Positions 20,393 through 31,604 are shown, counted from the first letter of the stretch. The stretch is 64,000 nt of DNA from Nemertoderma westbladi (GCA_032718475.1 JAUCBJ010005137.1:1-64000); one strand, 5' to 3'. Numbers and translations are program-made. Notes: a model not told the origin generated them from the letters alone.

Positions 20393-23310
20393 CTATCTAC
20401 AATAACTCTCCCCTCCCCTGGATATATGTTATGTCCCTGTGTATTATAGTCATGCTGCTGTACCGATATAGGCCTACCTACCTCTCGCCTACCTACCGGT
20501 ATGTACTCCGCGACTTCCGGGTTTAATCCCGTCGTTCGCGCTACCCTATCGCCTACTCTATCTCTCCCAGCATGGCCTATAATAGTATGTGCAGTAAGGC
20601 CTACAGTATGTCCTGCAGTCTGCATGTGCCCTTCCGAACCGAAGTTTATTCTTCGCGAATCTCGAATCTCCCCGCGACTACCGTACTCTCGATCGGCAGC
20701 TACATCCCGTCGGGAAGTTTCTCTTCGATCCCCTATCCTGCTCTCGTCTTCGTATCGGTACGTCCTGTACCCCTCTCCTGGCGTGCGGTGCGTTTCTCCG
20801 GGGCGACGGCAATCTCCCGAAGTTCGACCCCACTGACTCCCTAACTCCATCTCTACTATCGACGGCTCGCTATCCGTCCTCGCTCTCCGGTTGCTCCTAG
20901 CAACGACTCTTCTATTATCTTCACTCTCTTCTCTCTTCGACCTCTCGGCTAAACTCTACTAATCTTCTTCTATCTTCGACCTCTCTATTAAACTCTACTA
21001 ATCTTCTCTCTTCTGACTGGGCTCGACGTTCCGTCGCCCGCCCTCTCGCGACGTCAACCTGTCTCTCTCTGCTCGATCGCACGCCGCTGGGGATACTCGC
21101 AATCCCCCTATTACTCTCCATCGCCGGGTGTTGCGGTTTACCTAATTCGGCCCGCGCATTATCCGCCGACGCCTGTGGGACACTCTCTGCCCCCCCTCTC
21201 TCGCTACTAATCTCTCGCGGTGGGGTGCCCGTAGCCCCCCCCCCCCACCCGCCACTTCTAACTTCACTATCTCTTACTACACTTCTGCGTCCCTCTTGTC
21301 GGACACTCTCTACCCCCTTTCTCTCGCCACTAATCTTCTGTGGTGGGGCGCCCGTAGCCCCCCCCCCACCCGCCACATCTAACTTCAATATCTCTTACTT
21401 CGTCTCTACACCCCTCTCTAGTCGACACACTGTCTCTACTACGGCTGGGTCTATTCACCCCCGCCTCTCTCTCTACTACTGCGTGGCCTACCAGGCCCAC
21501 CTCGGGTTGGCTCAACCCCGCTACCTCCTGCCTACCAACTACGTGGCCTACCAGGCCGCCGTCGGGTCGGCTCAACCCCGCCACCTCCTGCCTACTAACT
21601 ACGTGGCCTACCAGGCCGCCGTCTGCCGGGCTATACACGTCTGACGCATTCACATTAATAGCACCATTCCCAATATTATTTGTTAAATCAATTAAATTAT
21701 TAGAATTTGAAACGGATTATTATTTAAATTATTTAAATTAGAATTATTTGAATTATTCTGAATATTTGAATTAATATTATTATTTGAATTTAAATTTAAA
21801 TTACTACTACCAGGTAAAATATTTCCTGTAATAAAGGGATTAGGGTTATTTACTACGGTACTATTAATACCAACATTTCCTAACGTACTACTACTACTCC
21901 TAACTCCATCTCTACTATCGACGGCTCGCTATCCGTCCTCGCTCTCCGGTTGCCCCTAGCAATGACTCTTCTATTATCTTCACTCCTTTTCTCTTCGACC
22001 TCTCGGCTAAACTCTACTAATCTTCTTCTATCTTCGACCTCTCTATTAAACTCTACTAATCTTCTCTCTTCTGACTGGGCTCGACGTTCCGTCGCCCGCC
22101 CTCTCGCGACGTCAACCTGTCTCTCTCTGCTCGATCGCACGCCGCTGGGGATACTCGCAATCCCCCTATTACTCTCCATTGCCGGGTGTTGCGGTTTACC
22201 TAATTCGGCCCGCGCATTATCCGCCGACGCCTGTGGGACACTCCCTGCCCCCCCTCTCTCGCTACTAATTCCTCGCGGTGGGGTGCCCATAGCCCCCCCC
22301 CCCACCCGCCACTTCTAACTTCACTATCTCTTACTACACTTCTGCGTCCCTCTTGTCGGACACTCTCTACCCCCTTTCTCTCGCCACTAATCTTCTGTGG
22401 TGGGGCGCCCGTAGCCCCCCCCCACCCGCCACATCTAACTTCAATATCTCTTACTTCGTCTCTACACCCCTCTCTAGTCGACACACTGTCTCTACTGCGG
22501 CCGGGTCTATTCACCCCCGCCTCTCTCTCTACTACTGCGTGGCCTACAAGGCCCACCCCGGGTTGGCTCAACCCCGCTGCCTCCTGCCTACCAACTACGT
22601 GGCCTACCAGGCCGCCGTCGGGTCGGCTCAACCCCGCCACCTCCTGCCTACTAACTACGTGGCCTACCAGGCCGCCGTCTGCCGGGCTATACACGTCTGA
22701 CGCATTCACATTAATAGCACCATTCCCAATATTATTTGTTAAATCAATTAAATTATTAGAATTTGAAACGGGATTTAAATTATTTAAATTAGAATTATTT
22801 GAATTATTCTGAATATTTGAATTAATATTATTATTTGAATTTAAATTTAAATTACTGGGTAAAATATTTCCTGTAATAAAGGGATTAGGGTTATTTACTA
22901 CGGTACTATTAATACCAATATTTCCTAACGCACTACTACTACCCCCCCCCCCCCCCCCCCCCCCCGCCCGTACGGTTACTGTATGTACTGTACGTGTACC
23001 GCACGCACTGTTCTCTTGCCTCACGCTCTTCGCGTTCACTCTCTTGCTCCTTCCTTCTCCCCATTATCCACTCTAATTTCTCTCTAGTTCTCTCTAATAT
23101 CTCTCTAGTTTTTAATTCATACGCTGCCAGATTTATCTCCTGCACCCTTCTTTCTTTTGCGGAGGATGTAGCAGACTTATCGGTTGCGACGGACTCCCGC
23201 TGCCCCTCCGTCCTACTAACTTTCCCCCGCTTTCCGGGGTCCTCGCTGACCGACGAGGCCGAATCCTCGGAGCTAACCTCGGATTCGCCCTCGTGCGGTC
23301 CCGCCCAACC
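20393..23310 (-). pseudogene. gag: BEL-2 gag N-terminal/central region, frame-broken at G runs
   Basis: On the minus strand this joins the N-terminal gag piece (27070-27692) to the protease frame once LINE copy 2 is removed. It reads as low-complexity protein: a charged helical segment (from about 23145), an Asn-rich run, 20-residue repeats containing GGLVGHVV (60-base period, 21480-21640 and again about 22540-22680), and Arg/Glu-rich segments. The frame switches at runs of C on the plus strand near 20331, 21238, 21358, 22286, 22416 and 22940. Either these tracts have gained or lost bases, or they are sequencing or assembly errors. Confidence 0.7.
20839..22945 (-). repeat. ~1.06-kb tandem duplication inside BEL-2 gag
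   Basis: The phrase CTAACTCCATCTCTACTATC occurs at about 20840 and 21899. The ~1.06 kb that follows each copy is nearly the same, including the GGLVGHVV repeats and the Asn-rich tract, with small indels at the C runs. Confidence 0.88.
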
Positions 23311-26300
23311 AGGTCAGGTCAGGTATTCTAGGTCATTGATCAAGAAAACTTGCCACCTCCATGCAGCATAAAGGAGGTGCCACCTGTAGCTGCATAGACC
23401 CTCTTACTAGGGCAAATCTGGTCCTGTAACTAGGACCCCCTTCGTTCTGGGATAAGGACGCCCTTGGTCCTGGATTAAGGACCCATATACTTGGCTGCAG
23501 GGGTATATGGCCTGACCAGGCAGATGGTGATCTACCAATGGCTGGTCAGGAGTAGAGTGTTCTCATGTCCACTCTGAGAGCACTTCACTGCGACCTGCAC
23601 CTGGCAGCAAGGGTACAGGGCATGACCCAGCAGATGAGCTGCAACAGCCAATGGTGGGTCATGTGCGCCAGAGTAGATATGGGTGATGGGCCTCATATCT
23701 GACTCCATTGCGACACCCACCCTGTGGAATGGCAAACCAGGGTGCGGTATTTGCCCCGAGAGCTGACTCGGCAAAAAAGCACCCCCCAACCCCCACTATG
23801 GATTACATTAGCAATGCGGAGGTCCGGCCACTAGAGGCCAGTGGAATTACCGGACACAATCGGCCTCACAGGCGTCAGTTAACTCCTGACCGGCTGCCTG
23901 TCTCACCCCCTACTGGAGAGAGAGCAGCCAACAATTCTTTGAGTCCCTTTCCTGATGACCTTTCTGGCCCAAACCCTGGGTCACCAGGGAGGCCAGATTG
24001 TGATGGGGAGAGGGATTCTGGAGTTGGAGGCTACTCTCATGTTCCACCCCGACCAACAAAGCCATTGGTGAATCTGAGGCAAGTCACTAGACTAGCCTCA
24101 GTAAACACCCTAACACTCGGGTCCCCAATGCGACAAGGTGAGCTGACTGCCTTGGCAGATAAGCTTTCTCTTAGCGCAGTGGGTGTTCAAGAGCACCGAA
24201 TGCAGACTGGACAGACTGATGAGGTTCTGATTAAGGACATGGGGGGCGGTTGGCGACTCGCCCTCGCGTCAGCAGATGATAGTGGCAATGGTGGAATTGG
24301 TCTATTGATGAATCCAACTGCACATGCAGCATTGGACAAAATAGACCAAATCTCTAACCGCATCATCCGTTGCCACTTCTCATGTTCTGGAAGACTGGCT
24401 AAGAAGTTTCCTAAGGTGGTTCTGATTGTGTGCTACTCTCCAACTAGTGTTGCCCCTGTAGAGGAGGTGGAAAATTTCTACCACAATCTACAAGCAGCTA
24501 CTGATGGAGTGGATCAGCATGCATTCTTAACATTCCTGGGAGACTTTAATGCAAGTCTGCATCAATCACCTACATCGCCCTGGGTCTATAGCAATAGTGT
24601 TAACCGAAATTCTGTCCATCTTCAGGATTTTATCTCTGGAAATGGATTGTTTTCGGCTGGAACCCAGTTCAAGAAGCGAACTGGAAAGCTATGGACTCAT
24701 AGTGGACCCAGTGGTCACAAGTCCCAGATAGACCATATTCTGTTTCGTAGGAAATACAGGAGCTCTATACAAGACTGTAATGCATTTACACTTCGACCCT
24801 TCTCCAGTGATCACCGCCTTATTGTGGCCAAGGTAAGACTTAGTCTGCGTGCTAGCAGAACAACGAAATCTGCCTTGCCGCGGCATGACTGGTCCTCTCT
24901 GTTGCAACAGCCAAGTGTGAGATCCAGCTTCACACTACAGCTGAGCAACAGGTATGAGGCTCTTGCCTCTGAGGCGGCAGATCACTGTGAGGGCTATACT
25001 GCCTTTACAGAAGCAGTTAAGTTAGCAGCTGCAGAAACAGTTCCTGTATACCCTCGAAACAGGAAAAGGGCCCCCTGGACTGACAACAAAATTCAGAAGT
25101 GCCGAAATGACCTTCATAAGGCGCAGAAAGAGTCCCGACTCAAACAGACTACAGCGGCCAAGAATGCAGTTAAGGCTGCATCTAGGTCCCTGAACAGGCA
25201 GTACTCTGTTAATCTACAGGAGCTAATAAACCAACAGGTTGATGCCATCAATGATGCTGACGACAGCAGGCAATCATCCCAGGCATGGAAATCAATCAAT
25301 CTGCTTACTGGGCGGAAAAGCCAACCAACCACCAAGGTTAAGGCTGAATCACCAGCCGATCGCCTCAATGGTTGGAAAGCCCACTTTGAAAAGCTCCTCA
25401 ATAATGACAGGGTATTGCCTGATAACTTTATAGAAGTAAAAGTGTCTGAGTCTGTACTCCCAGATATTCCCATTGGCGATATCTCCTTTGCAGAAGTGAA
25501 GGCTGCTGCAAAGAGCATTAAGACCAATCGTGCCAGTGGAGTAGATGGTGTTCCCCCTGAGGTCTTTAAAATACCTGAGTGTTTAAAGCTCATCTATCCC
25601 ATCATAGTAGACATGTACCGAACAACAAGAGTCCCACAAGAAATGAAAACAAATAAGTTGGTGCCAGTTCCCAAGAAGGGCAACCTAACACTCTATGGTT
25701 CTTTTCGGGGAATCTCATTGATCTCGATTGCTGCAAAGCTATACAATAGGATTCTATTAAATCGCATCAGGGATCCCATTGAGAGACTGCTCCGTGGAAA
25801 TCAGAATGGGTTCCGTAAAGGTCGTGGGACCATGGAGCCCATTTTGGCACTTAGAAGGATAATTGAAGAATTATCAAAAAAGAAAGACAGGCATCTGGCT
25901 GTTATCTTTGTTGACTTCTTCAAGGCCTTTGATTCAGTCTCTCGCTCACGTATGTTCAGCATACTTTCATTATATGGGATTCCTGATGAAATTATTGCAG
26001 CAATCAGATCAGTATACGATGGTTCGACAACATTTGTGTCTACTGTTGACGGTGACACAGAACCATTTGAAGTGTTATGGGGCGTCCTCCAAGGAGACAC
26101 ACTTGCACCATTCTTGTTCATTATTGTGGTTGACTATGTTCTACGCATGTCCTTAGATCATCATAATGATGATGGGGTGATGATAACTCCACCTACTGGC
26201 TCCAGAAGTCGAGGAAATCCTGCCAAGTACCTAACTGATCTAGACTTTGCTGATGACTTAGGAGTACTCTCAGAATCATTAGAGGGAGCCCAACGGCTCC

Positions 26301-27069
26301 TCAGCTCATTAGAACATGCTGCTTCTAGTGTTGGTCTTTTTATTAACTCCAGAAAGACCAAAATTCTGACCGTTAACTTTGAAAGTCCTCAGCAAGTCTC
26401 TGATCGGATGAGCATAAGCTCAAAGGATGGTATGCTTGAGCATGTGGACGACTTCTGTTACCTGGGATCATGGATCCGGAAGTCAGGTGAGGACCTTCGA
26501 ATACGTAAGGGAAAGGCATGGGCAGCCTTGAATAGGCTTTCCAGGATTTGGAAGTCACCGAGAATTAATCGGAAACTTAAGGTCCGATTATTTAGAGCAG
26601 CAGTAGTTCCAGTACTCCTCTACGGGAGTCCATGCTGGGCTCTAACTGCTGAGGACACCAAATCTCTGGATGGCACATTCACAAGAATGCTACGCCGGGT
26701 TCATTGTGTCAAGTACAATGCACACATCTCCAACCAGACACTATATAACATTGGAGGTGTCTCATTGGTTCCCCCAAGCTTGACACTAGAACAAAATCGC
26801 CTCCGCTTTGCAGGACATTGCTTTCGCCGTGAGGACCAGCCAGTGCATAATCTTGTACTTTGGCAGCCTCATGGAGTGAATAAGCATGGTGGACAGCCCA
26901 TGACTTTCTTGAGACGCATCTTAGAGGACACTGGCCTTAAAGATGCGGATGATCTAGCAAATGTCATGGGTGATAGGGAGTTGTGGCGGTGCAATTTTGT
27001 TGACAAGCCGGCACAGCATTCTTAAAAATGCAGCTGCAATGCAGCATGCCGATCCTAGTAGTAGTAGTA
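23311..27069 (+). mobile_element. Full-length RTE-like LINE, copy 2 (nested in BEL-2)
   Basis: This is a 3759-bp element flanked by a perfect 14-bp duplication GGTCCCGCCCAACC (23297-23310 and 27070-27083). It has a ~418-base 5' region, one long ORF, and a 44-base 3' tail with a TGCAGCTGCA hairpin ending in (TAG)n rather than poly(A). A short 3' end with simple repeats is typical of the RTE group. Clade assignment is tentative. Confidence 0.93.
23729..27025 (+). CDS. LINE endonuclease-reverse transcriptase (intact)
   Basis: The ORF of 1098 residues runs from the first ATG (MANQG...). Its N-terminal APE-type endonuclease (about residues 125-380) has VGVQEHR, VCYSP, GDFNA, QIDHILF and SSDHRLI, covering the expected catalytic residues. 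The reverse transcriptase (about 600-880) has FRGISLISIAAKLYNR, FVDFFKAFDSV, the LQGDTLAPFLF block and the catalytic DFADDLG. A C-terminal region with conserved RRVHCVKYNAHIS and RFAGHCFRRED follows. It would nick target DNA and copy the element RNA in place. No stop or frameshift is seen, and copies 1 and 4 are nearly identical to it, so the family is or was very recently active. Confidence 0.95.
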   Translation: MANQGAVFAPRADSAKKHPPTPTMDYISNAEVRPLEASGITGHNRPHRRQLTPDRLPVSPPTGERAANNSLSPFPDDLSGPNPGSPGRPDCDGERDSGVGGYSHVPPRPTKPLVNLRQVTRLASVNTLTLGSPMRQGELTALADKLSLSAVGVQEHRMQTGQTDEVLIKDMGGGWRLALASADDSGNGGIGLLMNPTAHAALDKIDQISNRIIRCHFSCSGRLAKKFPKVVLIVCYSPTSVAPVEEVENFYHNLQAATDGVDQHAFLTFLGDFNASLHQSPTSPWVYSNSVNRNSVHLQDFISGNGLFSAGTQFKKRTGKLWTHSGPSGHKSQIDHILFRRKYRSSIQDCNAFTLRPFSSDHRLIVAKVRLSLRASRTTKSALPRHDWSSLLQQPSVRSSFTLQLSNRYEALASEAADHCEGYTAFTEAVKLAAAETVPVYPRNRKRAPWTDNKIQKCRNDLHKAQKESRLKQTTAAKNAVKAASRSLNRQYSVNLQELINQQVDAINDADDSRQSSQAWKSINLLTGRKSQPTTKVKAESPADRLNGWKAHFEKLLNNDRVLPDNFIEVKVSESVLPDIPIGDISFAEVKAAAKSIKTNRASGVDGVPPEVFKIPECLKLIYPIIVDMYRTTRVPQEMKTNKLVPVPKKGNLTLYGSFRGISLISIAAKLYNRILLNRIRDPIERLLRGNQNGFRKGRGTMEPILALRRIIEELSKKKDRHLAVIFVDFFKAFDSVSRSRMFSILSLYGIPDEIIAAIRSVYDGSTTFVSTVDGDTEPFEVLWGVLQGDTLAPFLFIIVVDYVLRMSLDHHNDDGVMITPPTGSRSRGNPAKYLTDLDFADDLGVLSESLEGAQRLLSSLEHAASSVGLFINSRKTKILTVNFESPQQVSDRMSISSKDGMLEHVDDFCYLGSWIRKSGEDLRIRKGKAWAALNRLSRIWKSPRINRKLKVRLFRAAVVPVLLYGSPCWALTAEDTKSLDGTFTRMLRRVHCVKYNAHISNQTLYNIGGVSLVPPSLTLEQNRLRFAGHCFRREDQPVHNLVLWQPHGVNKHGGQPMTFLRRILEDTGLKDADDLANVMGDRELWRCNFVDKPAQHS

Positions 27070-27692
27070 GGTCCCGCCCAACCCACTAACTTAACTTCCC
27101 TGGCATCGACTAAGTATGGCCCTATGTACACTACACCAGGCCCCATACCCCTACGTTCCCATAGCCCAAACAGTTCGAAGGCAACCCCTCTCGCTCTCTC
27201 CTCGGCCAATTCTCCCTGCCCAGAACGCACTAGGTAATCAAAGTATCTGTTCGACTCACCTAGTCGTCTCCTCAACTTCACCTGGTCTATCTCAGCCCCT
27301 TCCTTGCTCTCTTTCAGCTGCTCTCGGGTCGCGGCGTAGGCTCGTCGGAGCCGGACGACCCCGACGTCCTCGTCGTCGACATCTCCTCTCTCCCTCCGGG
27401 TCCGGCGTCGTACCGTCGGCCCCACCGTTGCCGTTCCGGTGGGCCGTCCGTCACCCTCGGCCTGTGGCTGGCCGGCGACATCGGCATATCGACCGCCGCC
27501 CTGTGTCGACTCGTCTCTCTCCTCTCCAAACTCGCCCTCTCGCTGTAGACGGCCCCCCTCATCTTGGATCGCCGGGTCGCTCGTTGTCGACGTGTCCGGC
27601 GTCGTGGGTCGGTGCCGTCTCGTCGCGGCCTCGCGGATCGTTAGATCGTCGTCCGGGGTCCGCGGCGGTGTCGCTTCTTCTTCTCGACTCAT
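27070..27692 (-). CDS. gag: BEL-2 gag N-terminal part (separated by LINE copy 2)
   Basis: It starts at an ATG (MSREEEATPP) only 87 bases inside the 5' LTR. The ~207 element-derived residues are rich in Arg, Glu, Asp and Thr in the first half, suggesting disorder. They are followed by a helical segment (RRLGESNRYFDYLVRSGQGE) and a compact hydrophobic stretch near FELFGLWERRG. The frame runs into LINE copy 2, whose target duplication lies at 27070-27083; the host frame resumes at 23310. It has no close family motif that I recognise; assignment rests on position. Confidence 0.8.
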
Positions 27693-27779
27693 CCTTTCGC
27701 TTTACTCTAGCGGTCACAGTTTATTGCGTTGGTTTATAGTTTGACTAGTGGTTTGACTAGTCGTTGGCAATAGTTTGAC

Positions 27780-28323
27780 TGTGACGGGATCAATGGATCC
27801 CGACCGGTTGTAGTTAGTACGCGTCACAGCGGGCCGATGGGTGGATATGATATAATATATATAATAAGGTCTGAGTTCGGTGTTCAACTGAAGTATAATA
27901 TTGTAATATAGATGATAGCAATAATTGGTAGATACAGGTACCGGTAGGATAATGTATACAGCACCGCAACGACGGTCAAACTATGTGGCCGGTCCGCGGT
28001 AAACTAATCACTGAGTAAACTGAATAACTGATTGCATCGACCGGTAATATATATTGCACGGTTTGGCCTTGTTACAGTACCTAGTCGATGCTGTCCCCCC
28101 ATTGGCTAATATCCCTGTTGGCACCCTTTGGAGTGTTTCCCTTCACTCCTTGTGTTCTCTCTCGGTTAGGGGTTTGGCCCCTGACCCCTATTGTGTGTTT
28201 CTCCTTCCCTTCCCACTTTATTGGGGTGACACGAGGTTGATATTGGTAATCAACCTCGTGCTCCCAATATTGCTTTATGGCTCACTTTATGGGGTTTGGT
28301 GAGGCGGAATTGATTCGCTAACA
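27780..28323 (-). repeat. BEL-2 5' LTR
   Basis: This 544-base LTR has ends as in the 3' LTR and GATCA immediately outside (28324-28328). The short leader between it and the gag ATG contains repeats of ACTAGTCAAAC (on the minus strand). No standard primer-binding sequence was recognised. Confidence 0.95.
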
Positions 28324-30095
28324 GATCAATCTGCTTACTGGGCGGAAAAGCCAACCAACCACCAAGGTTAAGGCTGAATCACCAGCCGATCGCCTCAATG
28401 GTTGGAAAGCCCACTTTGAAAAGCTCCTCAATAATGACAGGGTATTGCCTGATAACTTTATAGAAGTAAAAGTGTCTGAGTCTGTACTCCCAGATATTCC
28501 CATTGGCGATATCTCCTTTGCAGAAGTGAAGGCTGCTGCAAAGAGCATTAAGACCAATCGTGCCAGTGGAGTAGATGGTGTTCCCCCTGAGGTCTTTAAA
28601 ATACCTGAGTGTTTAAAGCTCATCTATCCCATCATAGTAGACATGTACCGTACAACAAGAGTCCCACAAGAAATGAAAACAAATAAGTTGGTGCCAGTTC
28701 CCAAGAAGGGCAACCTAACACTCTATGGTTCTTTTCGGGGAATCTCATTGATCTCGATTGCTGCAAAACTATACAATAGAATTCTATTAAATCGCATCAG
28801 GGATCCCATTGAGAGACTGCTACGTGGAAATCAGAATGGGTTCCGTAAAGGTCGTGGGACCATGGAGCCCATTTTGGCACTTAGAAGGATAATTGAAGAG
28901 TTATCAAAAAAGAAAGACAGGCATCTGGCTGTTATCTTTGTTGACTTCTTCAAGGCCTTTGATTCAGTCTCTCGCTCACGTATGTTCAGCATACTTTCAT
29001 TATATGGGATTCCTGATGAAATTATTGCAGCAATCAGATCAGTATACGATGGTTCGACAACATTTGTGTCTACTGTTGACGGTGACACAGAACCATTTGA
29101 AGTGTTATGGGGCGTCCTCCAAGGAGACACACTTGCACCATTCTTGTTCATTATTGTGGTTGACTATGTTCTACGCATGTCCTTAGATCATCATAATGAT
29201 GATGGGGTGATGATAACTCCACCTACTGGCTCCAGAAGTCGAGGAAATCCTGCCAAGTACCTAACTGATCTAGACTTTGCTGATGACTTAGGAGTACTCT
29301 CAGAATCATTAGAGGGAGCCCAGCGGCTCCTCAGCTCATTAGAACATGCTGCTTCTAGTGTTGGTCTTTTTATTAACTCCAGAAAGACCAAAATTCTGAC
29401 AGTTAACTTTGAAAGTCCTCAGCAAGTCTCTGATCGGATGAGCATAAGCTCAAAGGATGGTATGCTTGAGCATGAGGACGACTTCTGTTACCTGGGATCA
29501 TGGATCCGGAAGTCAGGTGAGGACCTTCGAATACGTAAGGGAAAGGCATGGGCAGCCTTGAATAGGCTTTCCAGGATTTGGAAGTCACCTAGAATTAATC
29601 GGAAACTTAAGGTCCGATTATTTAGAGCAGCAGTAGTTCCAGTACTCCTCTACGGGAGTCCATGCTGGGCTCTAACTGCTGAGGACACCAAATCTCTGGA
29701 TGGCACATTCACAAGAATGCTACGCCGGGTTCATTGTGTCAAGTACAATGCACACATCTCCAACCAGACACTATATAACATTGGAGGTGTCTCATTGGTT
29801 CCCCCAAGCTTGACACTAGAACAAAATCGCCTCCGCTTTGCAGGACATTGCTTTCGCCGTGAGGACCAGCCAGTGCATAATCTTGTACTTTGGCAGCCTC
29901 ATGGAGTGAATAAGCATGGTGGACAGCCCATGACTTTCTTGAGACGCATCTTAAAGGACACTGGCCTTAAAGATGCGGATGATCTAGCAAATGTCATGGG
30001 TGATAGGGAGTTGTGGCGGTGCAATTTTGTTGACAAGCCGGCACAGCATTCTTAAAAATGCAGCTGCAATGCAGCATGCCGATCCTAGTAGTAGT
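28324..30095 (+). mobile_element. RTE-like LINE copy 1, 3' part
   Basis: It resumes LINE copy 1 after BEL-2 and runs to the 3' end, CCGATCCTAGTAGTAG. It is nearly identical to the corresponding part of copy 2. Confidence 0.93.
28329..30055 (+). CDS. LINE copy 1 ORF, reverse transcriptase part
   Basis: This encodes the reverse transcriptase (KAFDSV, LQGDTLAPFLF, DFADDLG) and the C-terminal region, in the frame that continues from 16038. It is open throughout, with a few amino-acid changes from copy 2 (for example EHED in place of EHVD near 29474). Expression as one protein is blocked by the 12.3-kb BEL-2 insertion, although a shorter protein from an internal ATG at about 28517 or beyond is formally possible. 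Confidence 0.9.
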
Positions 30096-30299
30096 TTATG
30101 TACGCGTCAGCCGCACCGTGATGGAAAAGGTAATAGTTTGTTGTTCCGACGTTCTTAATAATATAGATATAATGATGCAAGTATAATAGCAGATAGCAAC
30201 CGGTAATGATATGGTAAAATTGGTGCTCCCCAATATTGCTTAAAGGCGCTCTTTCCCACTTTATGGGGGTTGGTGAGGCGGAATTGAATACGCTCACAG
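30096..30299 (-). repeat. Rearranged BEL-2-type LTR fragment
   Basis: The left part resembles the diverged LTR at 13578-14051 (GTACGCGTC... then AAGTATAAT). The right part matches the LTR end (CCCAATATTGCTT... GAGGCGGAATTGAATACGCT). The middle of the LTR is missing. It joins LINE copy 1 on the left and a reversed LINE fragment on the right with no visible target duplication. Confidence 0.7.
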
Positions 30300-30998
30300 T
30301 TCTGCTAGCACGCAGACTAAGTCTTGGCCACAATAAGGCGGTGGTCACTGGAGAAGGGTCGAAGTGTAAATGCATTACAGTCTTGTATAGAGCTCCTGTA
30401 TTTCCTACGAAACAGAATGTGGTCTATCTGGGACATGTGACCACTGGGTCCACTATGAGTCCATAGCTTTCCAGTTCGCTTCTTGAACTGGGTTCCAGCC
30501 GAAAACAATCCATTTCCAGAGATAAAATCCTGAAGATGGACAGAATTTCGGTTAGCACTATTGCTATAGACCCAGGGCGATGTAGGTATTGATGCAGACT
30601 TGCATTAAAGTCTCCCAGGAATGTTAAGAATGCATGCTGATCCACTCCATCAGTAGCTGCTTGTAGATTGTGGTAGAAATTTTCCACCTCCTCTACAGGG
30701 GCAACACTAGTTGGAGAGTAGCACACAATCAGAACCACCTTAGGAAACTTCTTAGCCAGTCTTCCAGAACATGAGAAGTGGCAACGGATGATGCGGTTAG
30801 AGATTTGGTCTATTTTGTCCAATGCTGCATGTGCAGTTGGATTCATCAATAGACCAATTCCACCATTGCCACTATCATCTGCTGACGCGAGGGCGAGTCG
30901 CCAACCGCCCCCCATGTCCTTAATCAGAACCTCATCAGTCTGTCCAGTCTGCATTCGGTGCTCTTGAACACCCACTGCGCTAAGAGAAAGCTTATCTG
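30300..30998 (-). pseudogene. LINE copy 3, endonuclease fragment
   Basis: On the minus strand this matches about 700 bases of the LINE endonuclease region (equivalent to roughly 14900-15600). A one-base deletion near 30589, in the stretch that reads ATCAATCACC in the intact copies, shifts the frame in the SLHQ segment. Both ends are truncated and no LINE terminus is present. Confidence 0.9.
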
Positions 30999-31599
30999 CT
31001 TATTGAAGGAGTACTATTCCTTCTACTGGACTACTATGTCCTTGTGTACTAGCCTAGGCACTGGCTTGGTCAAAGACTTTAGCTTGCAGTAATGTAAAAC
31101 TTCAAGAAATGTTATTGGGCACGGCTGCCCTTGCCATGCCTTAGGCTCTATGGGGGAGAATGGAATCAGCGTATGAATTTACAATGTTAATTATGTTTAA
31201 ATAAATTAAAAATACATTTATTAACGCAAATCACTTGAAAAAAAAAACTATAATGGGATGGGGTACATGGATTCCAGATATCTAATTTCTGTGCAAAATA
31301 ACTTTAATCGTATGGTGCTAAACAATTAATTTCCATGGAGAGATCGTTCCAAATGACTCAACCATACAATTTAGCTGAAGATATTAACTTCGATTATGGC
31401 TTCCGACATTTATGGCTTCCGACACACACACACACACACACACAGACTTTTGAAAAACGGCCATAGTATAATTATATCAGTTCGCTGATGGCTCGCCATA
31501 CGTGTCTCGCCCCACAGACTCGTTCGTCACCGGCGAGCTAAACGAAGTAGTGGGGGGTTAACAGTATATATTCGTGAACATTTATACCCCTATATTTAG
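30999..31599. other. Left flank of BEL-1 copy B, no gene seen
   Basis: This is AT-rich sequence without a recognisable gene. It holds a run of nine A near 31239 and a (CA)n run near 31423-31443. Confidence 0.55.
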
Positions 31600-31604
31600 G
31601 TAAC

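Larger units (their letters stand above)
16039..28323 (-). mobile_element. BEL/Pao LTR retrotransposon, family BEL-2, non-autonomous, nested
   Basis: LTRs at 16039-16581 and 27780-28323 bound the element, flanked by the 5-bp duplication GATCA (16034-16038, 28324-28328), the usual size for BEL/Pao. A purine tract GGGGGGGAG sits next to the 3' LTR on the minus strand, confirming orientation. Coding runs from 27692 down to 17909 and contains gag, zinc knuckle and protease but no reverse transcriptase, RNase H or integrase. LINE copy 2 (23311-27069) is nested inside; without it the element is about 8.5 kb. Confidence 0.93.
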
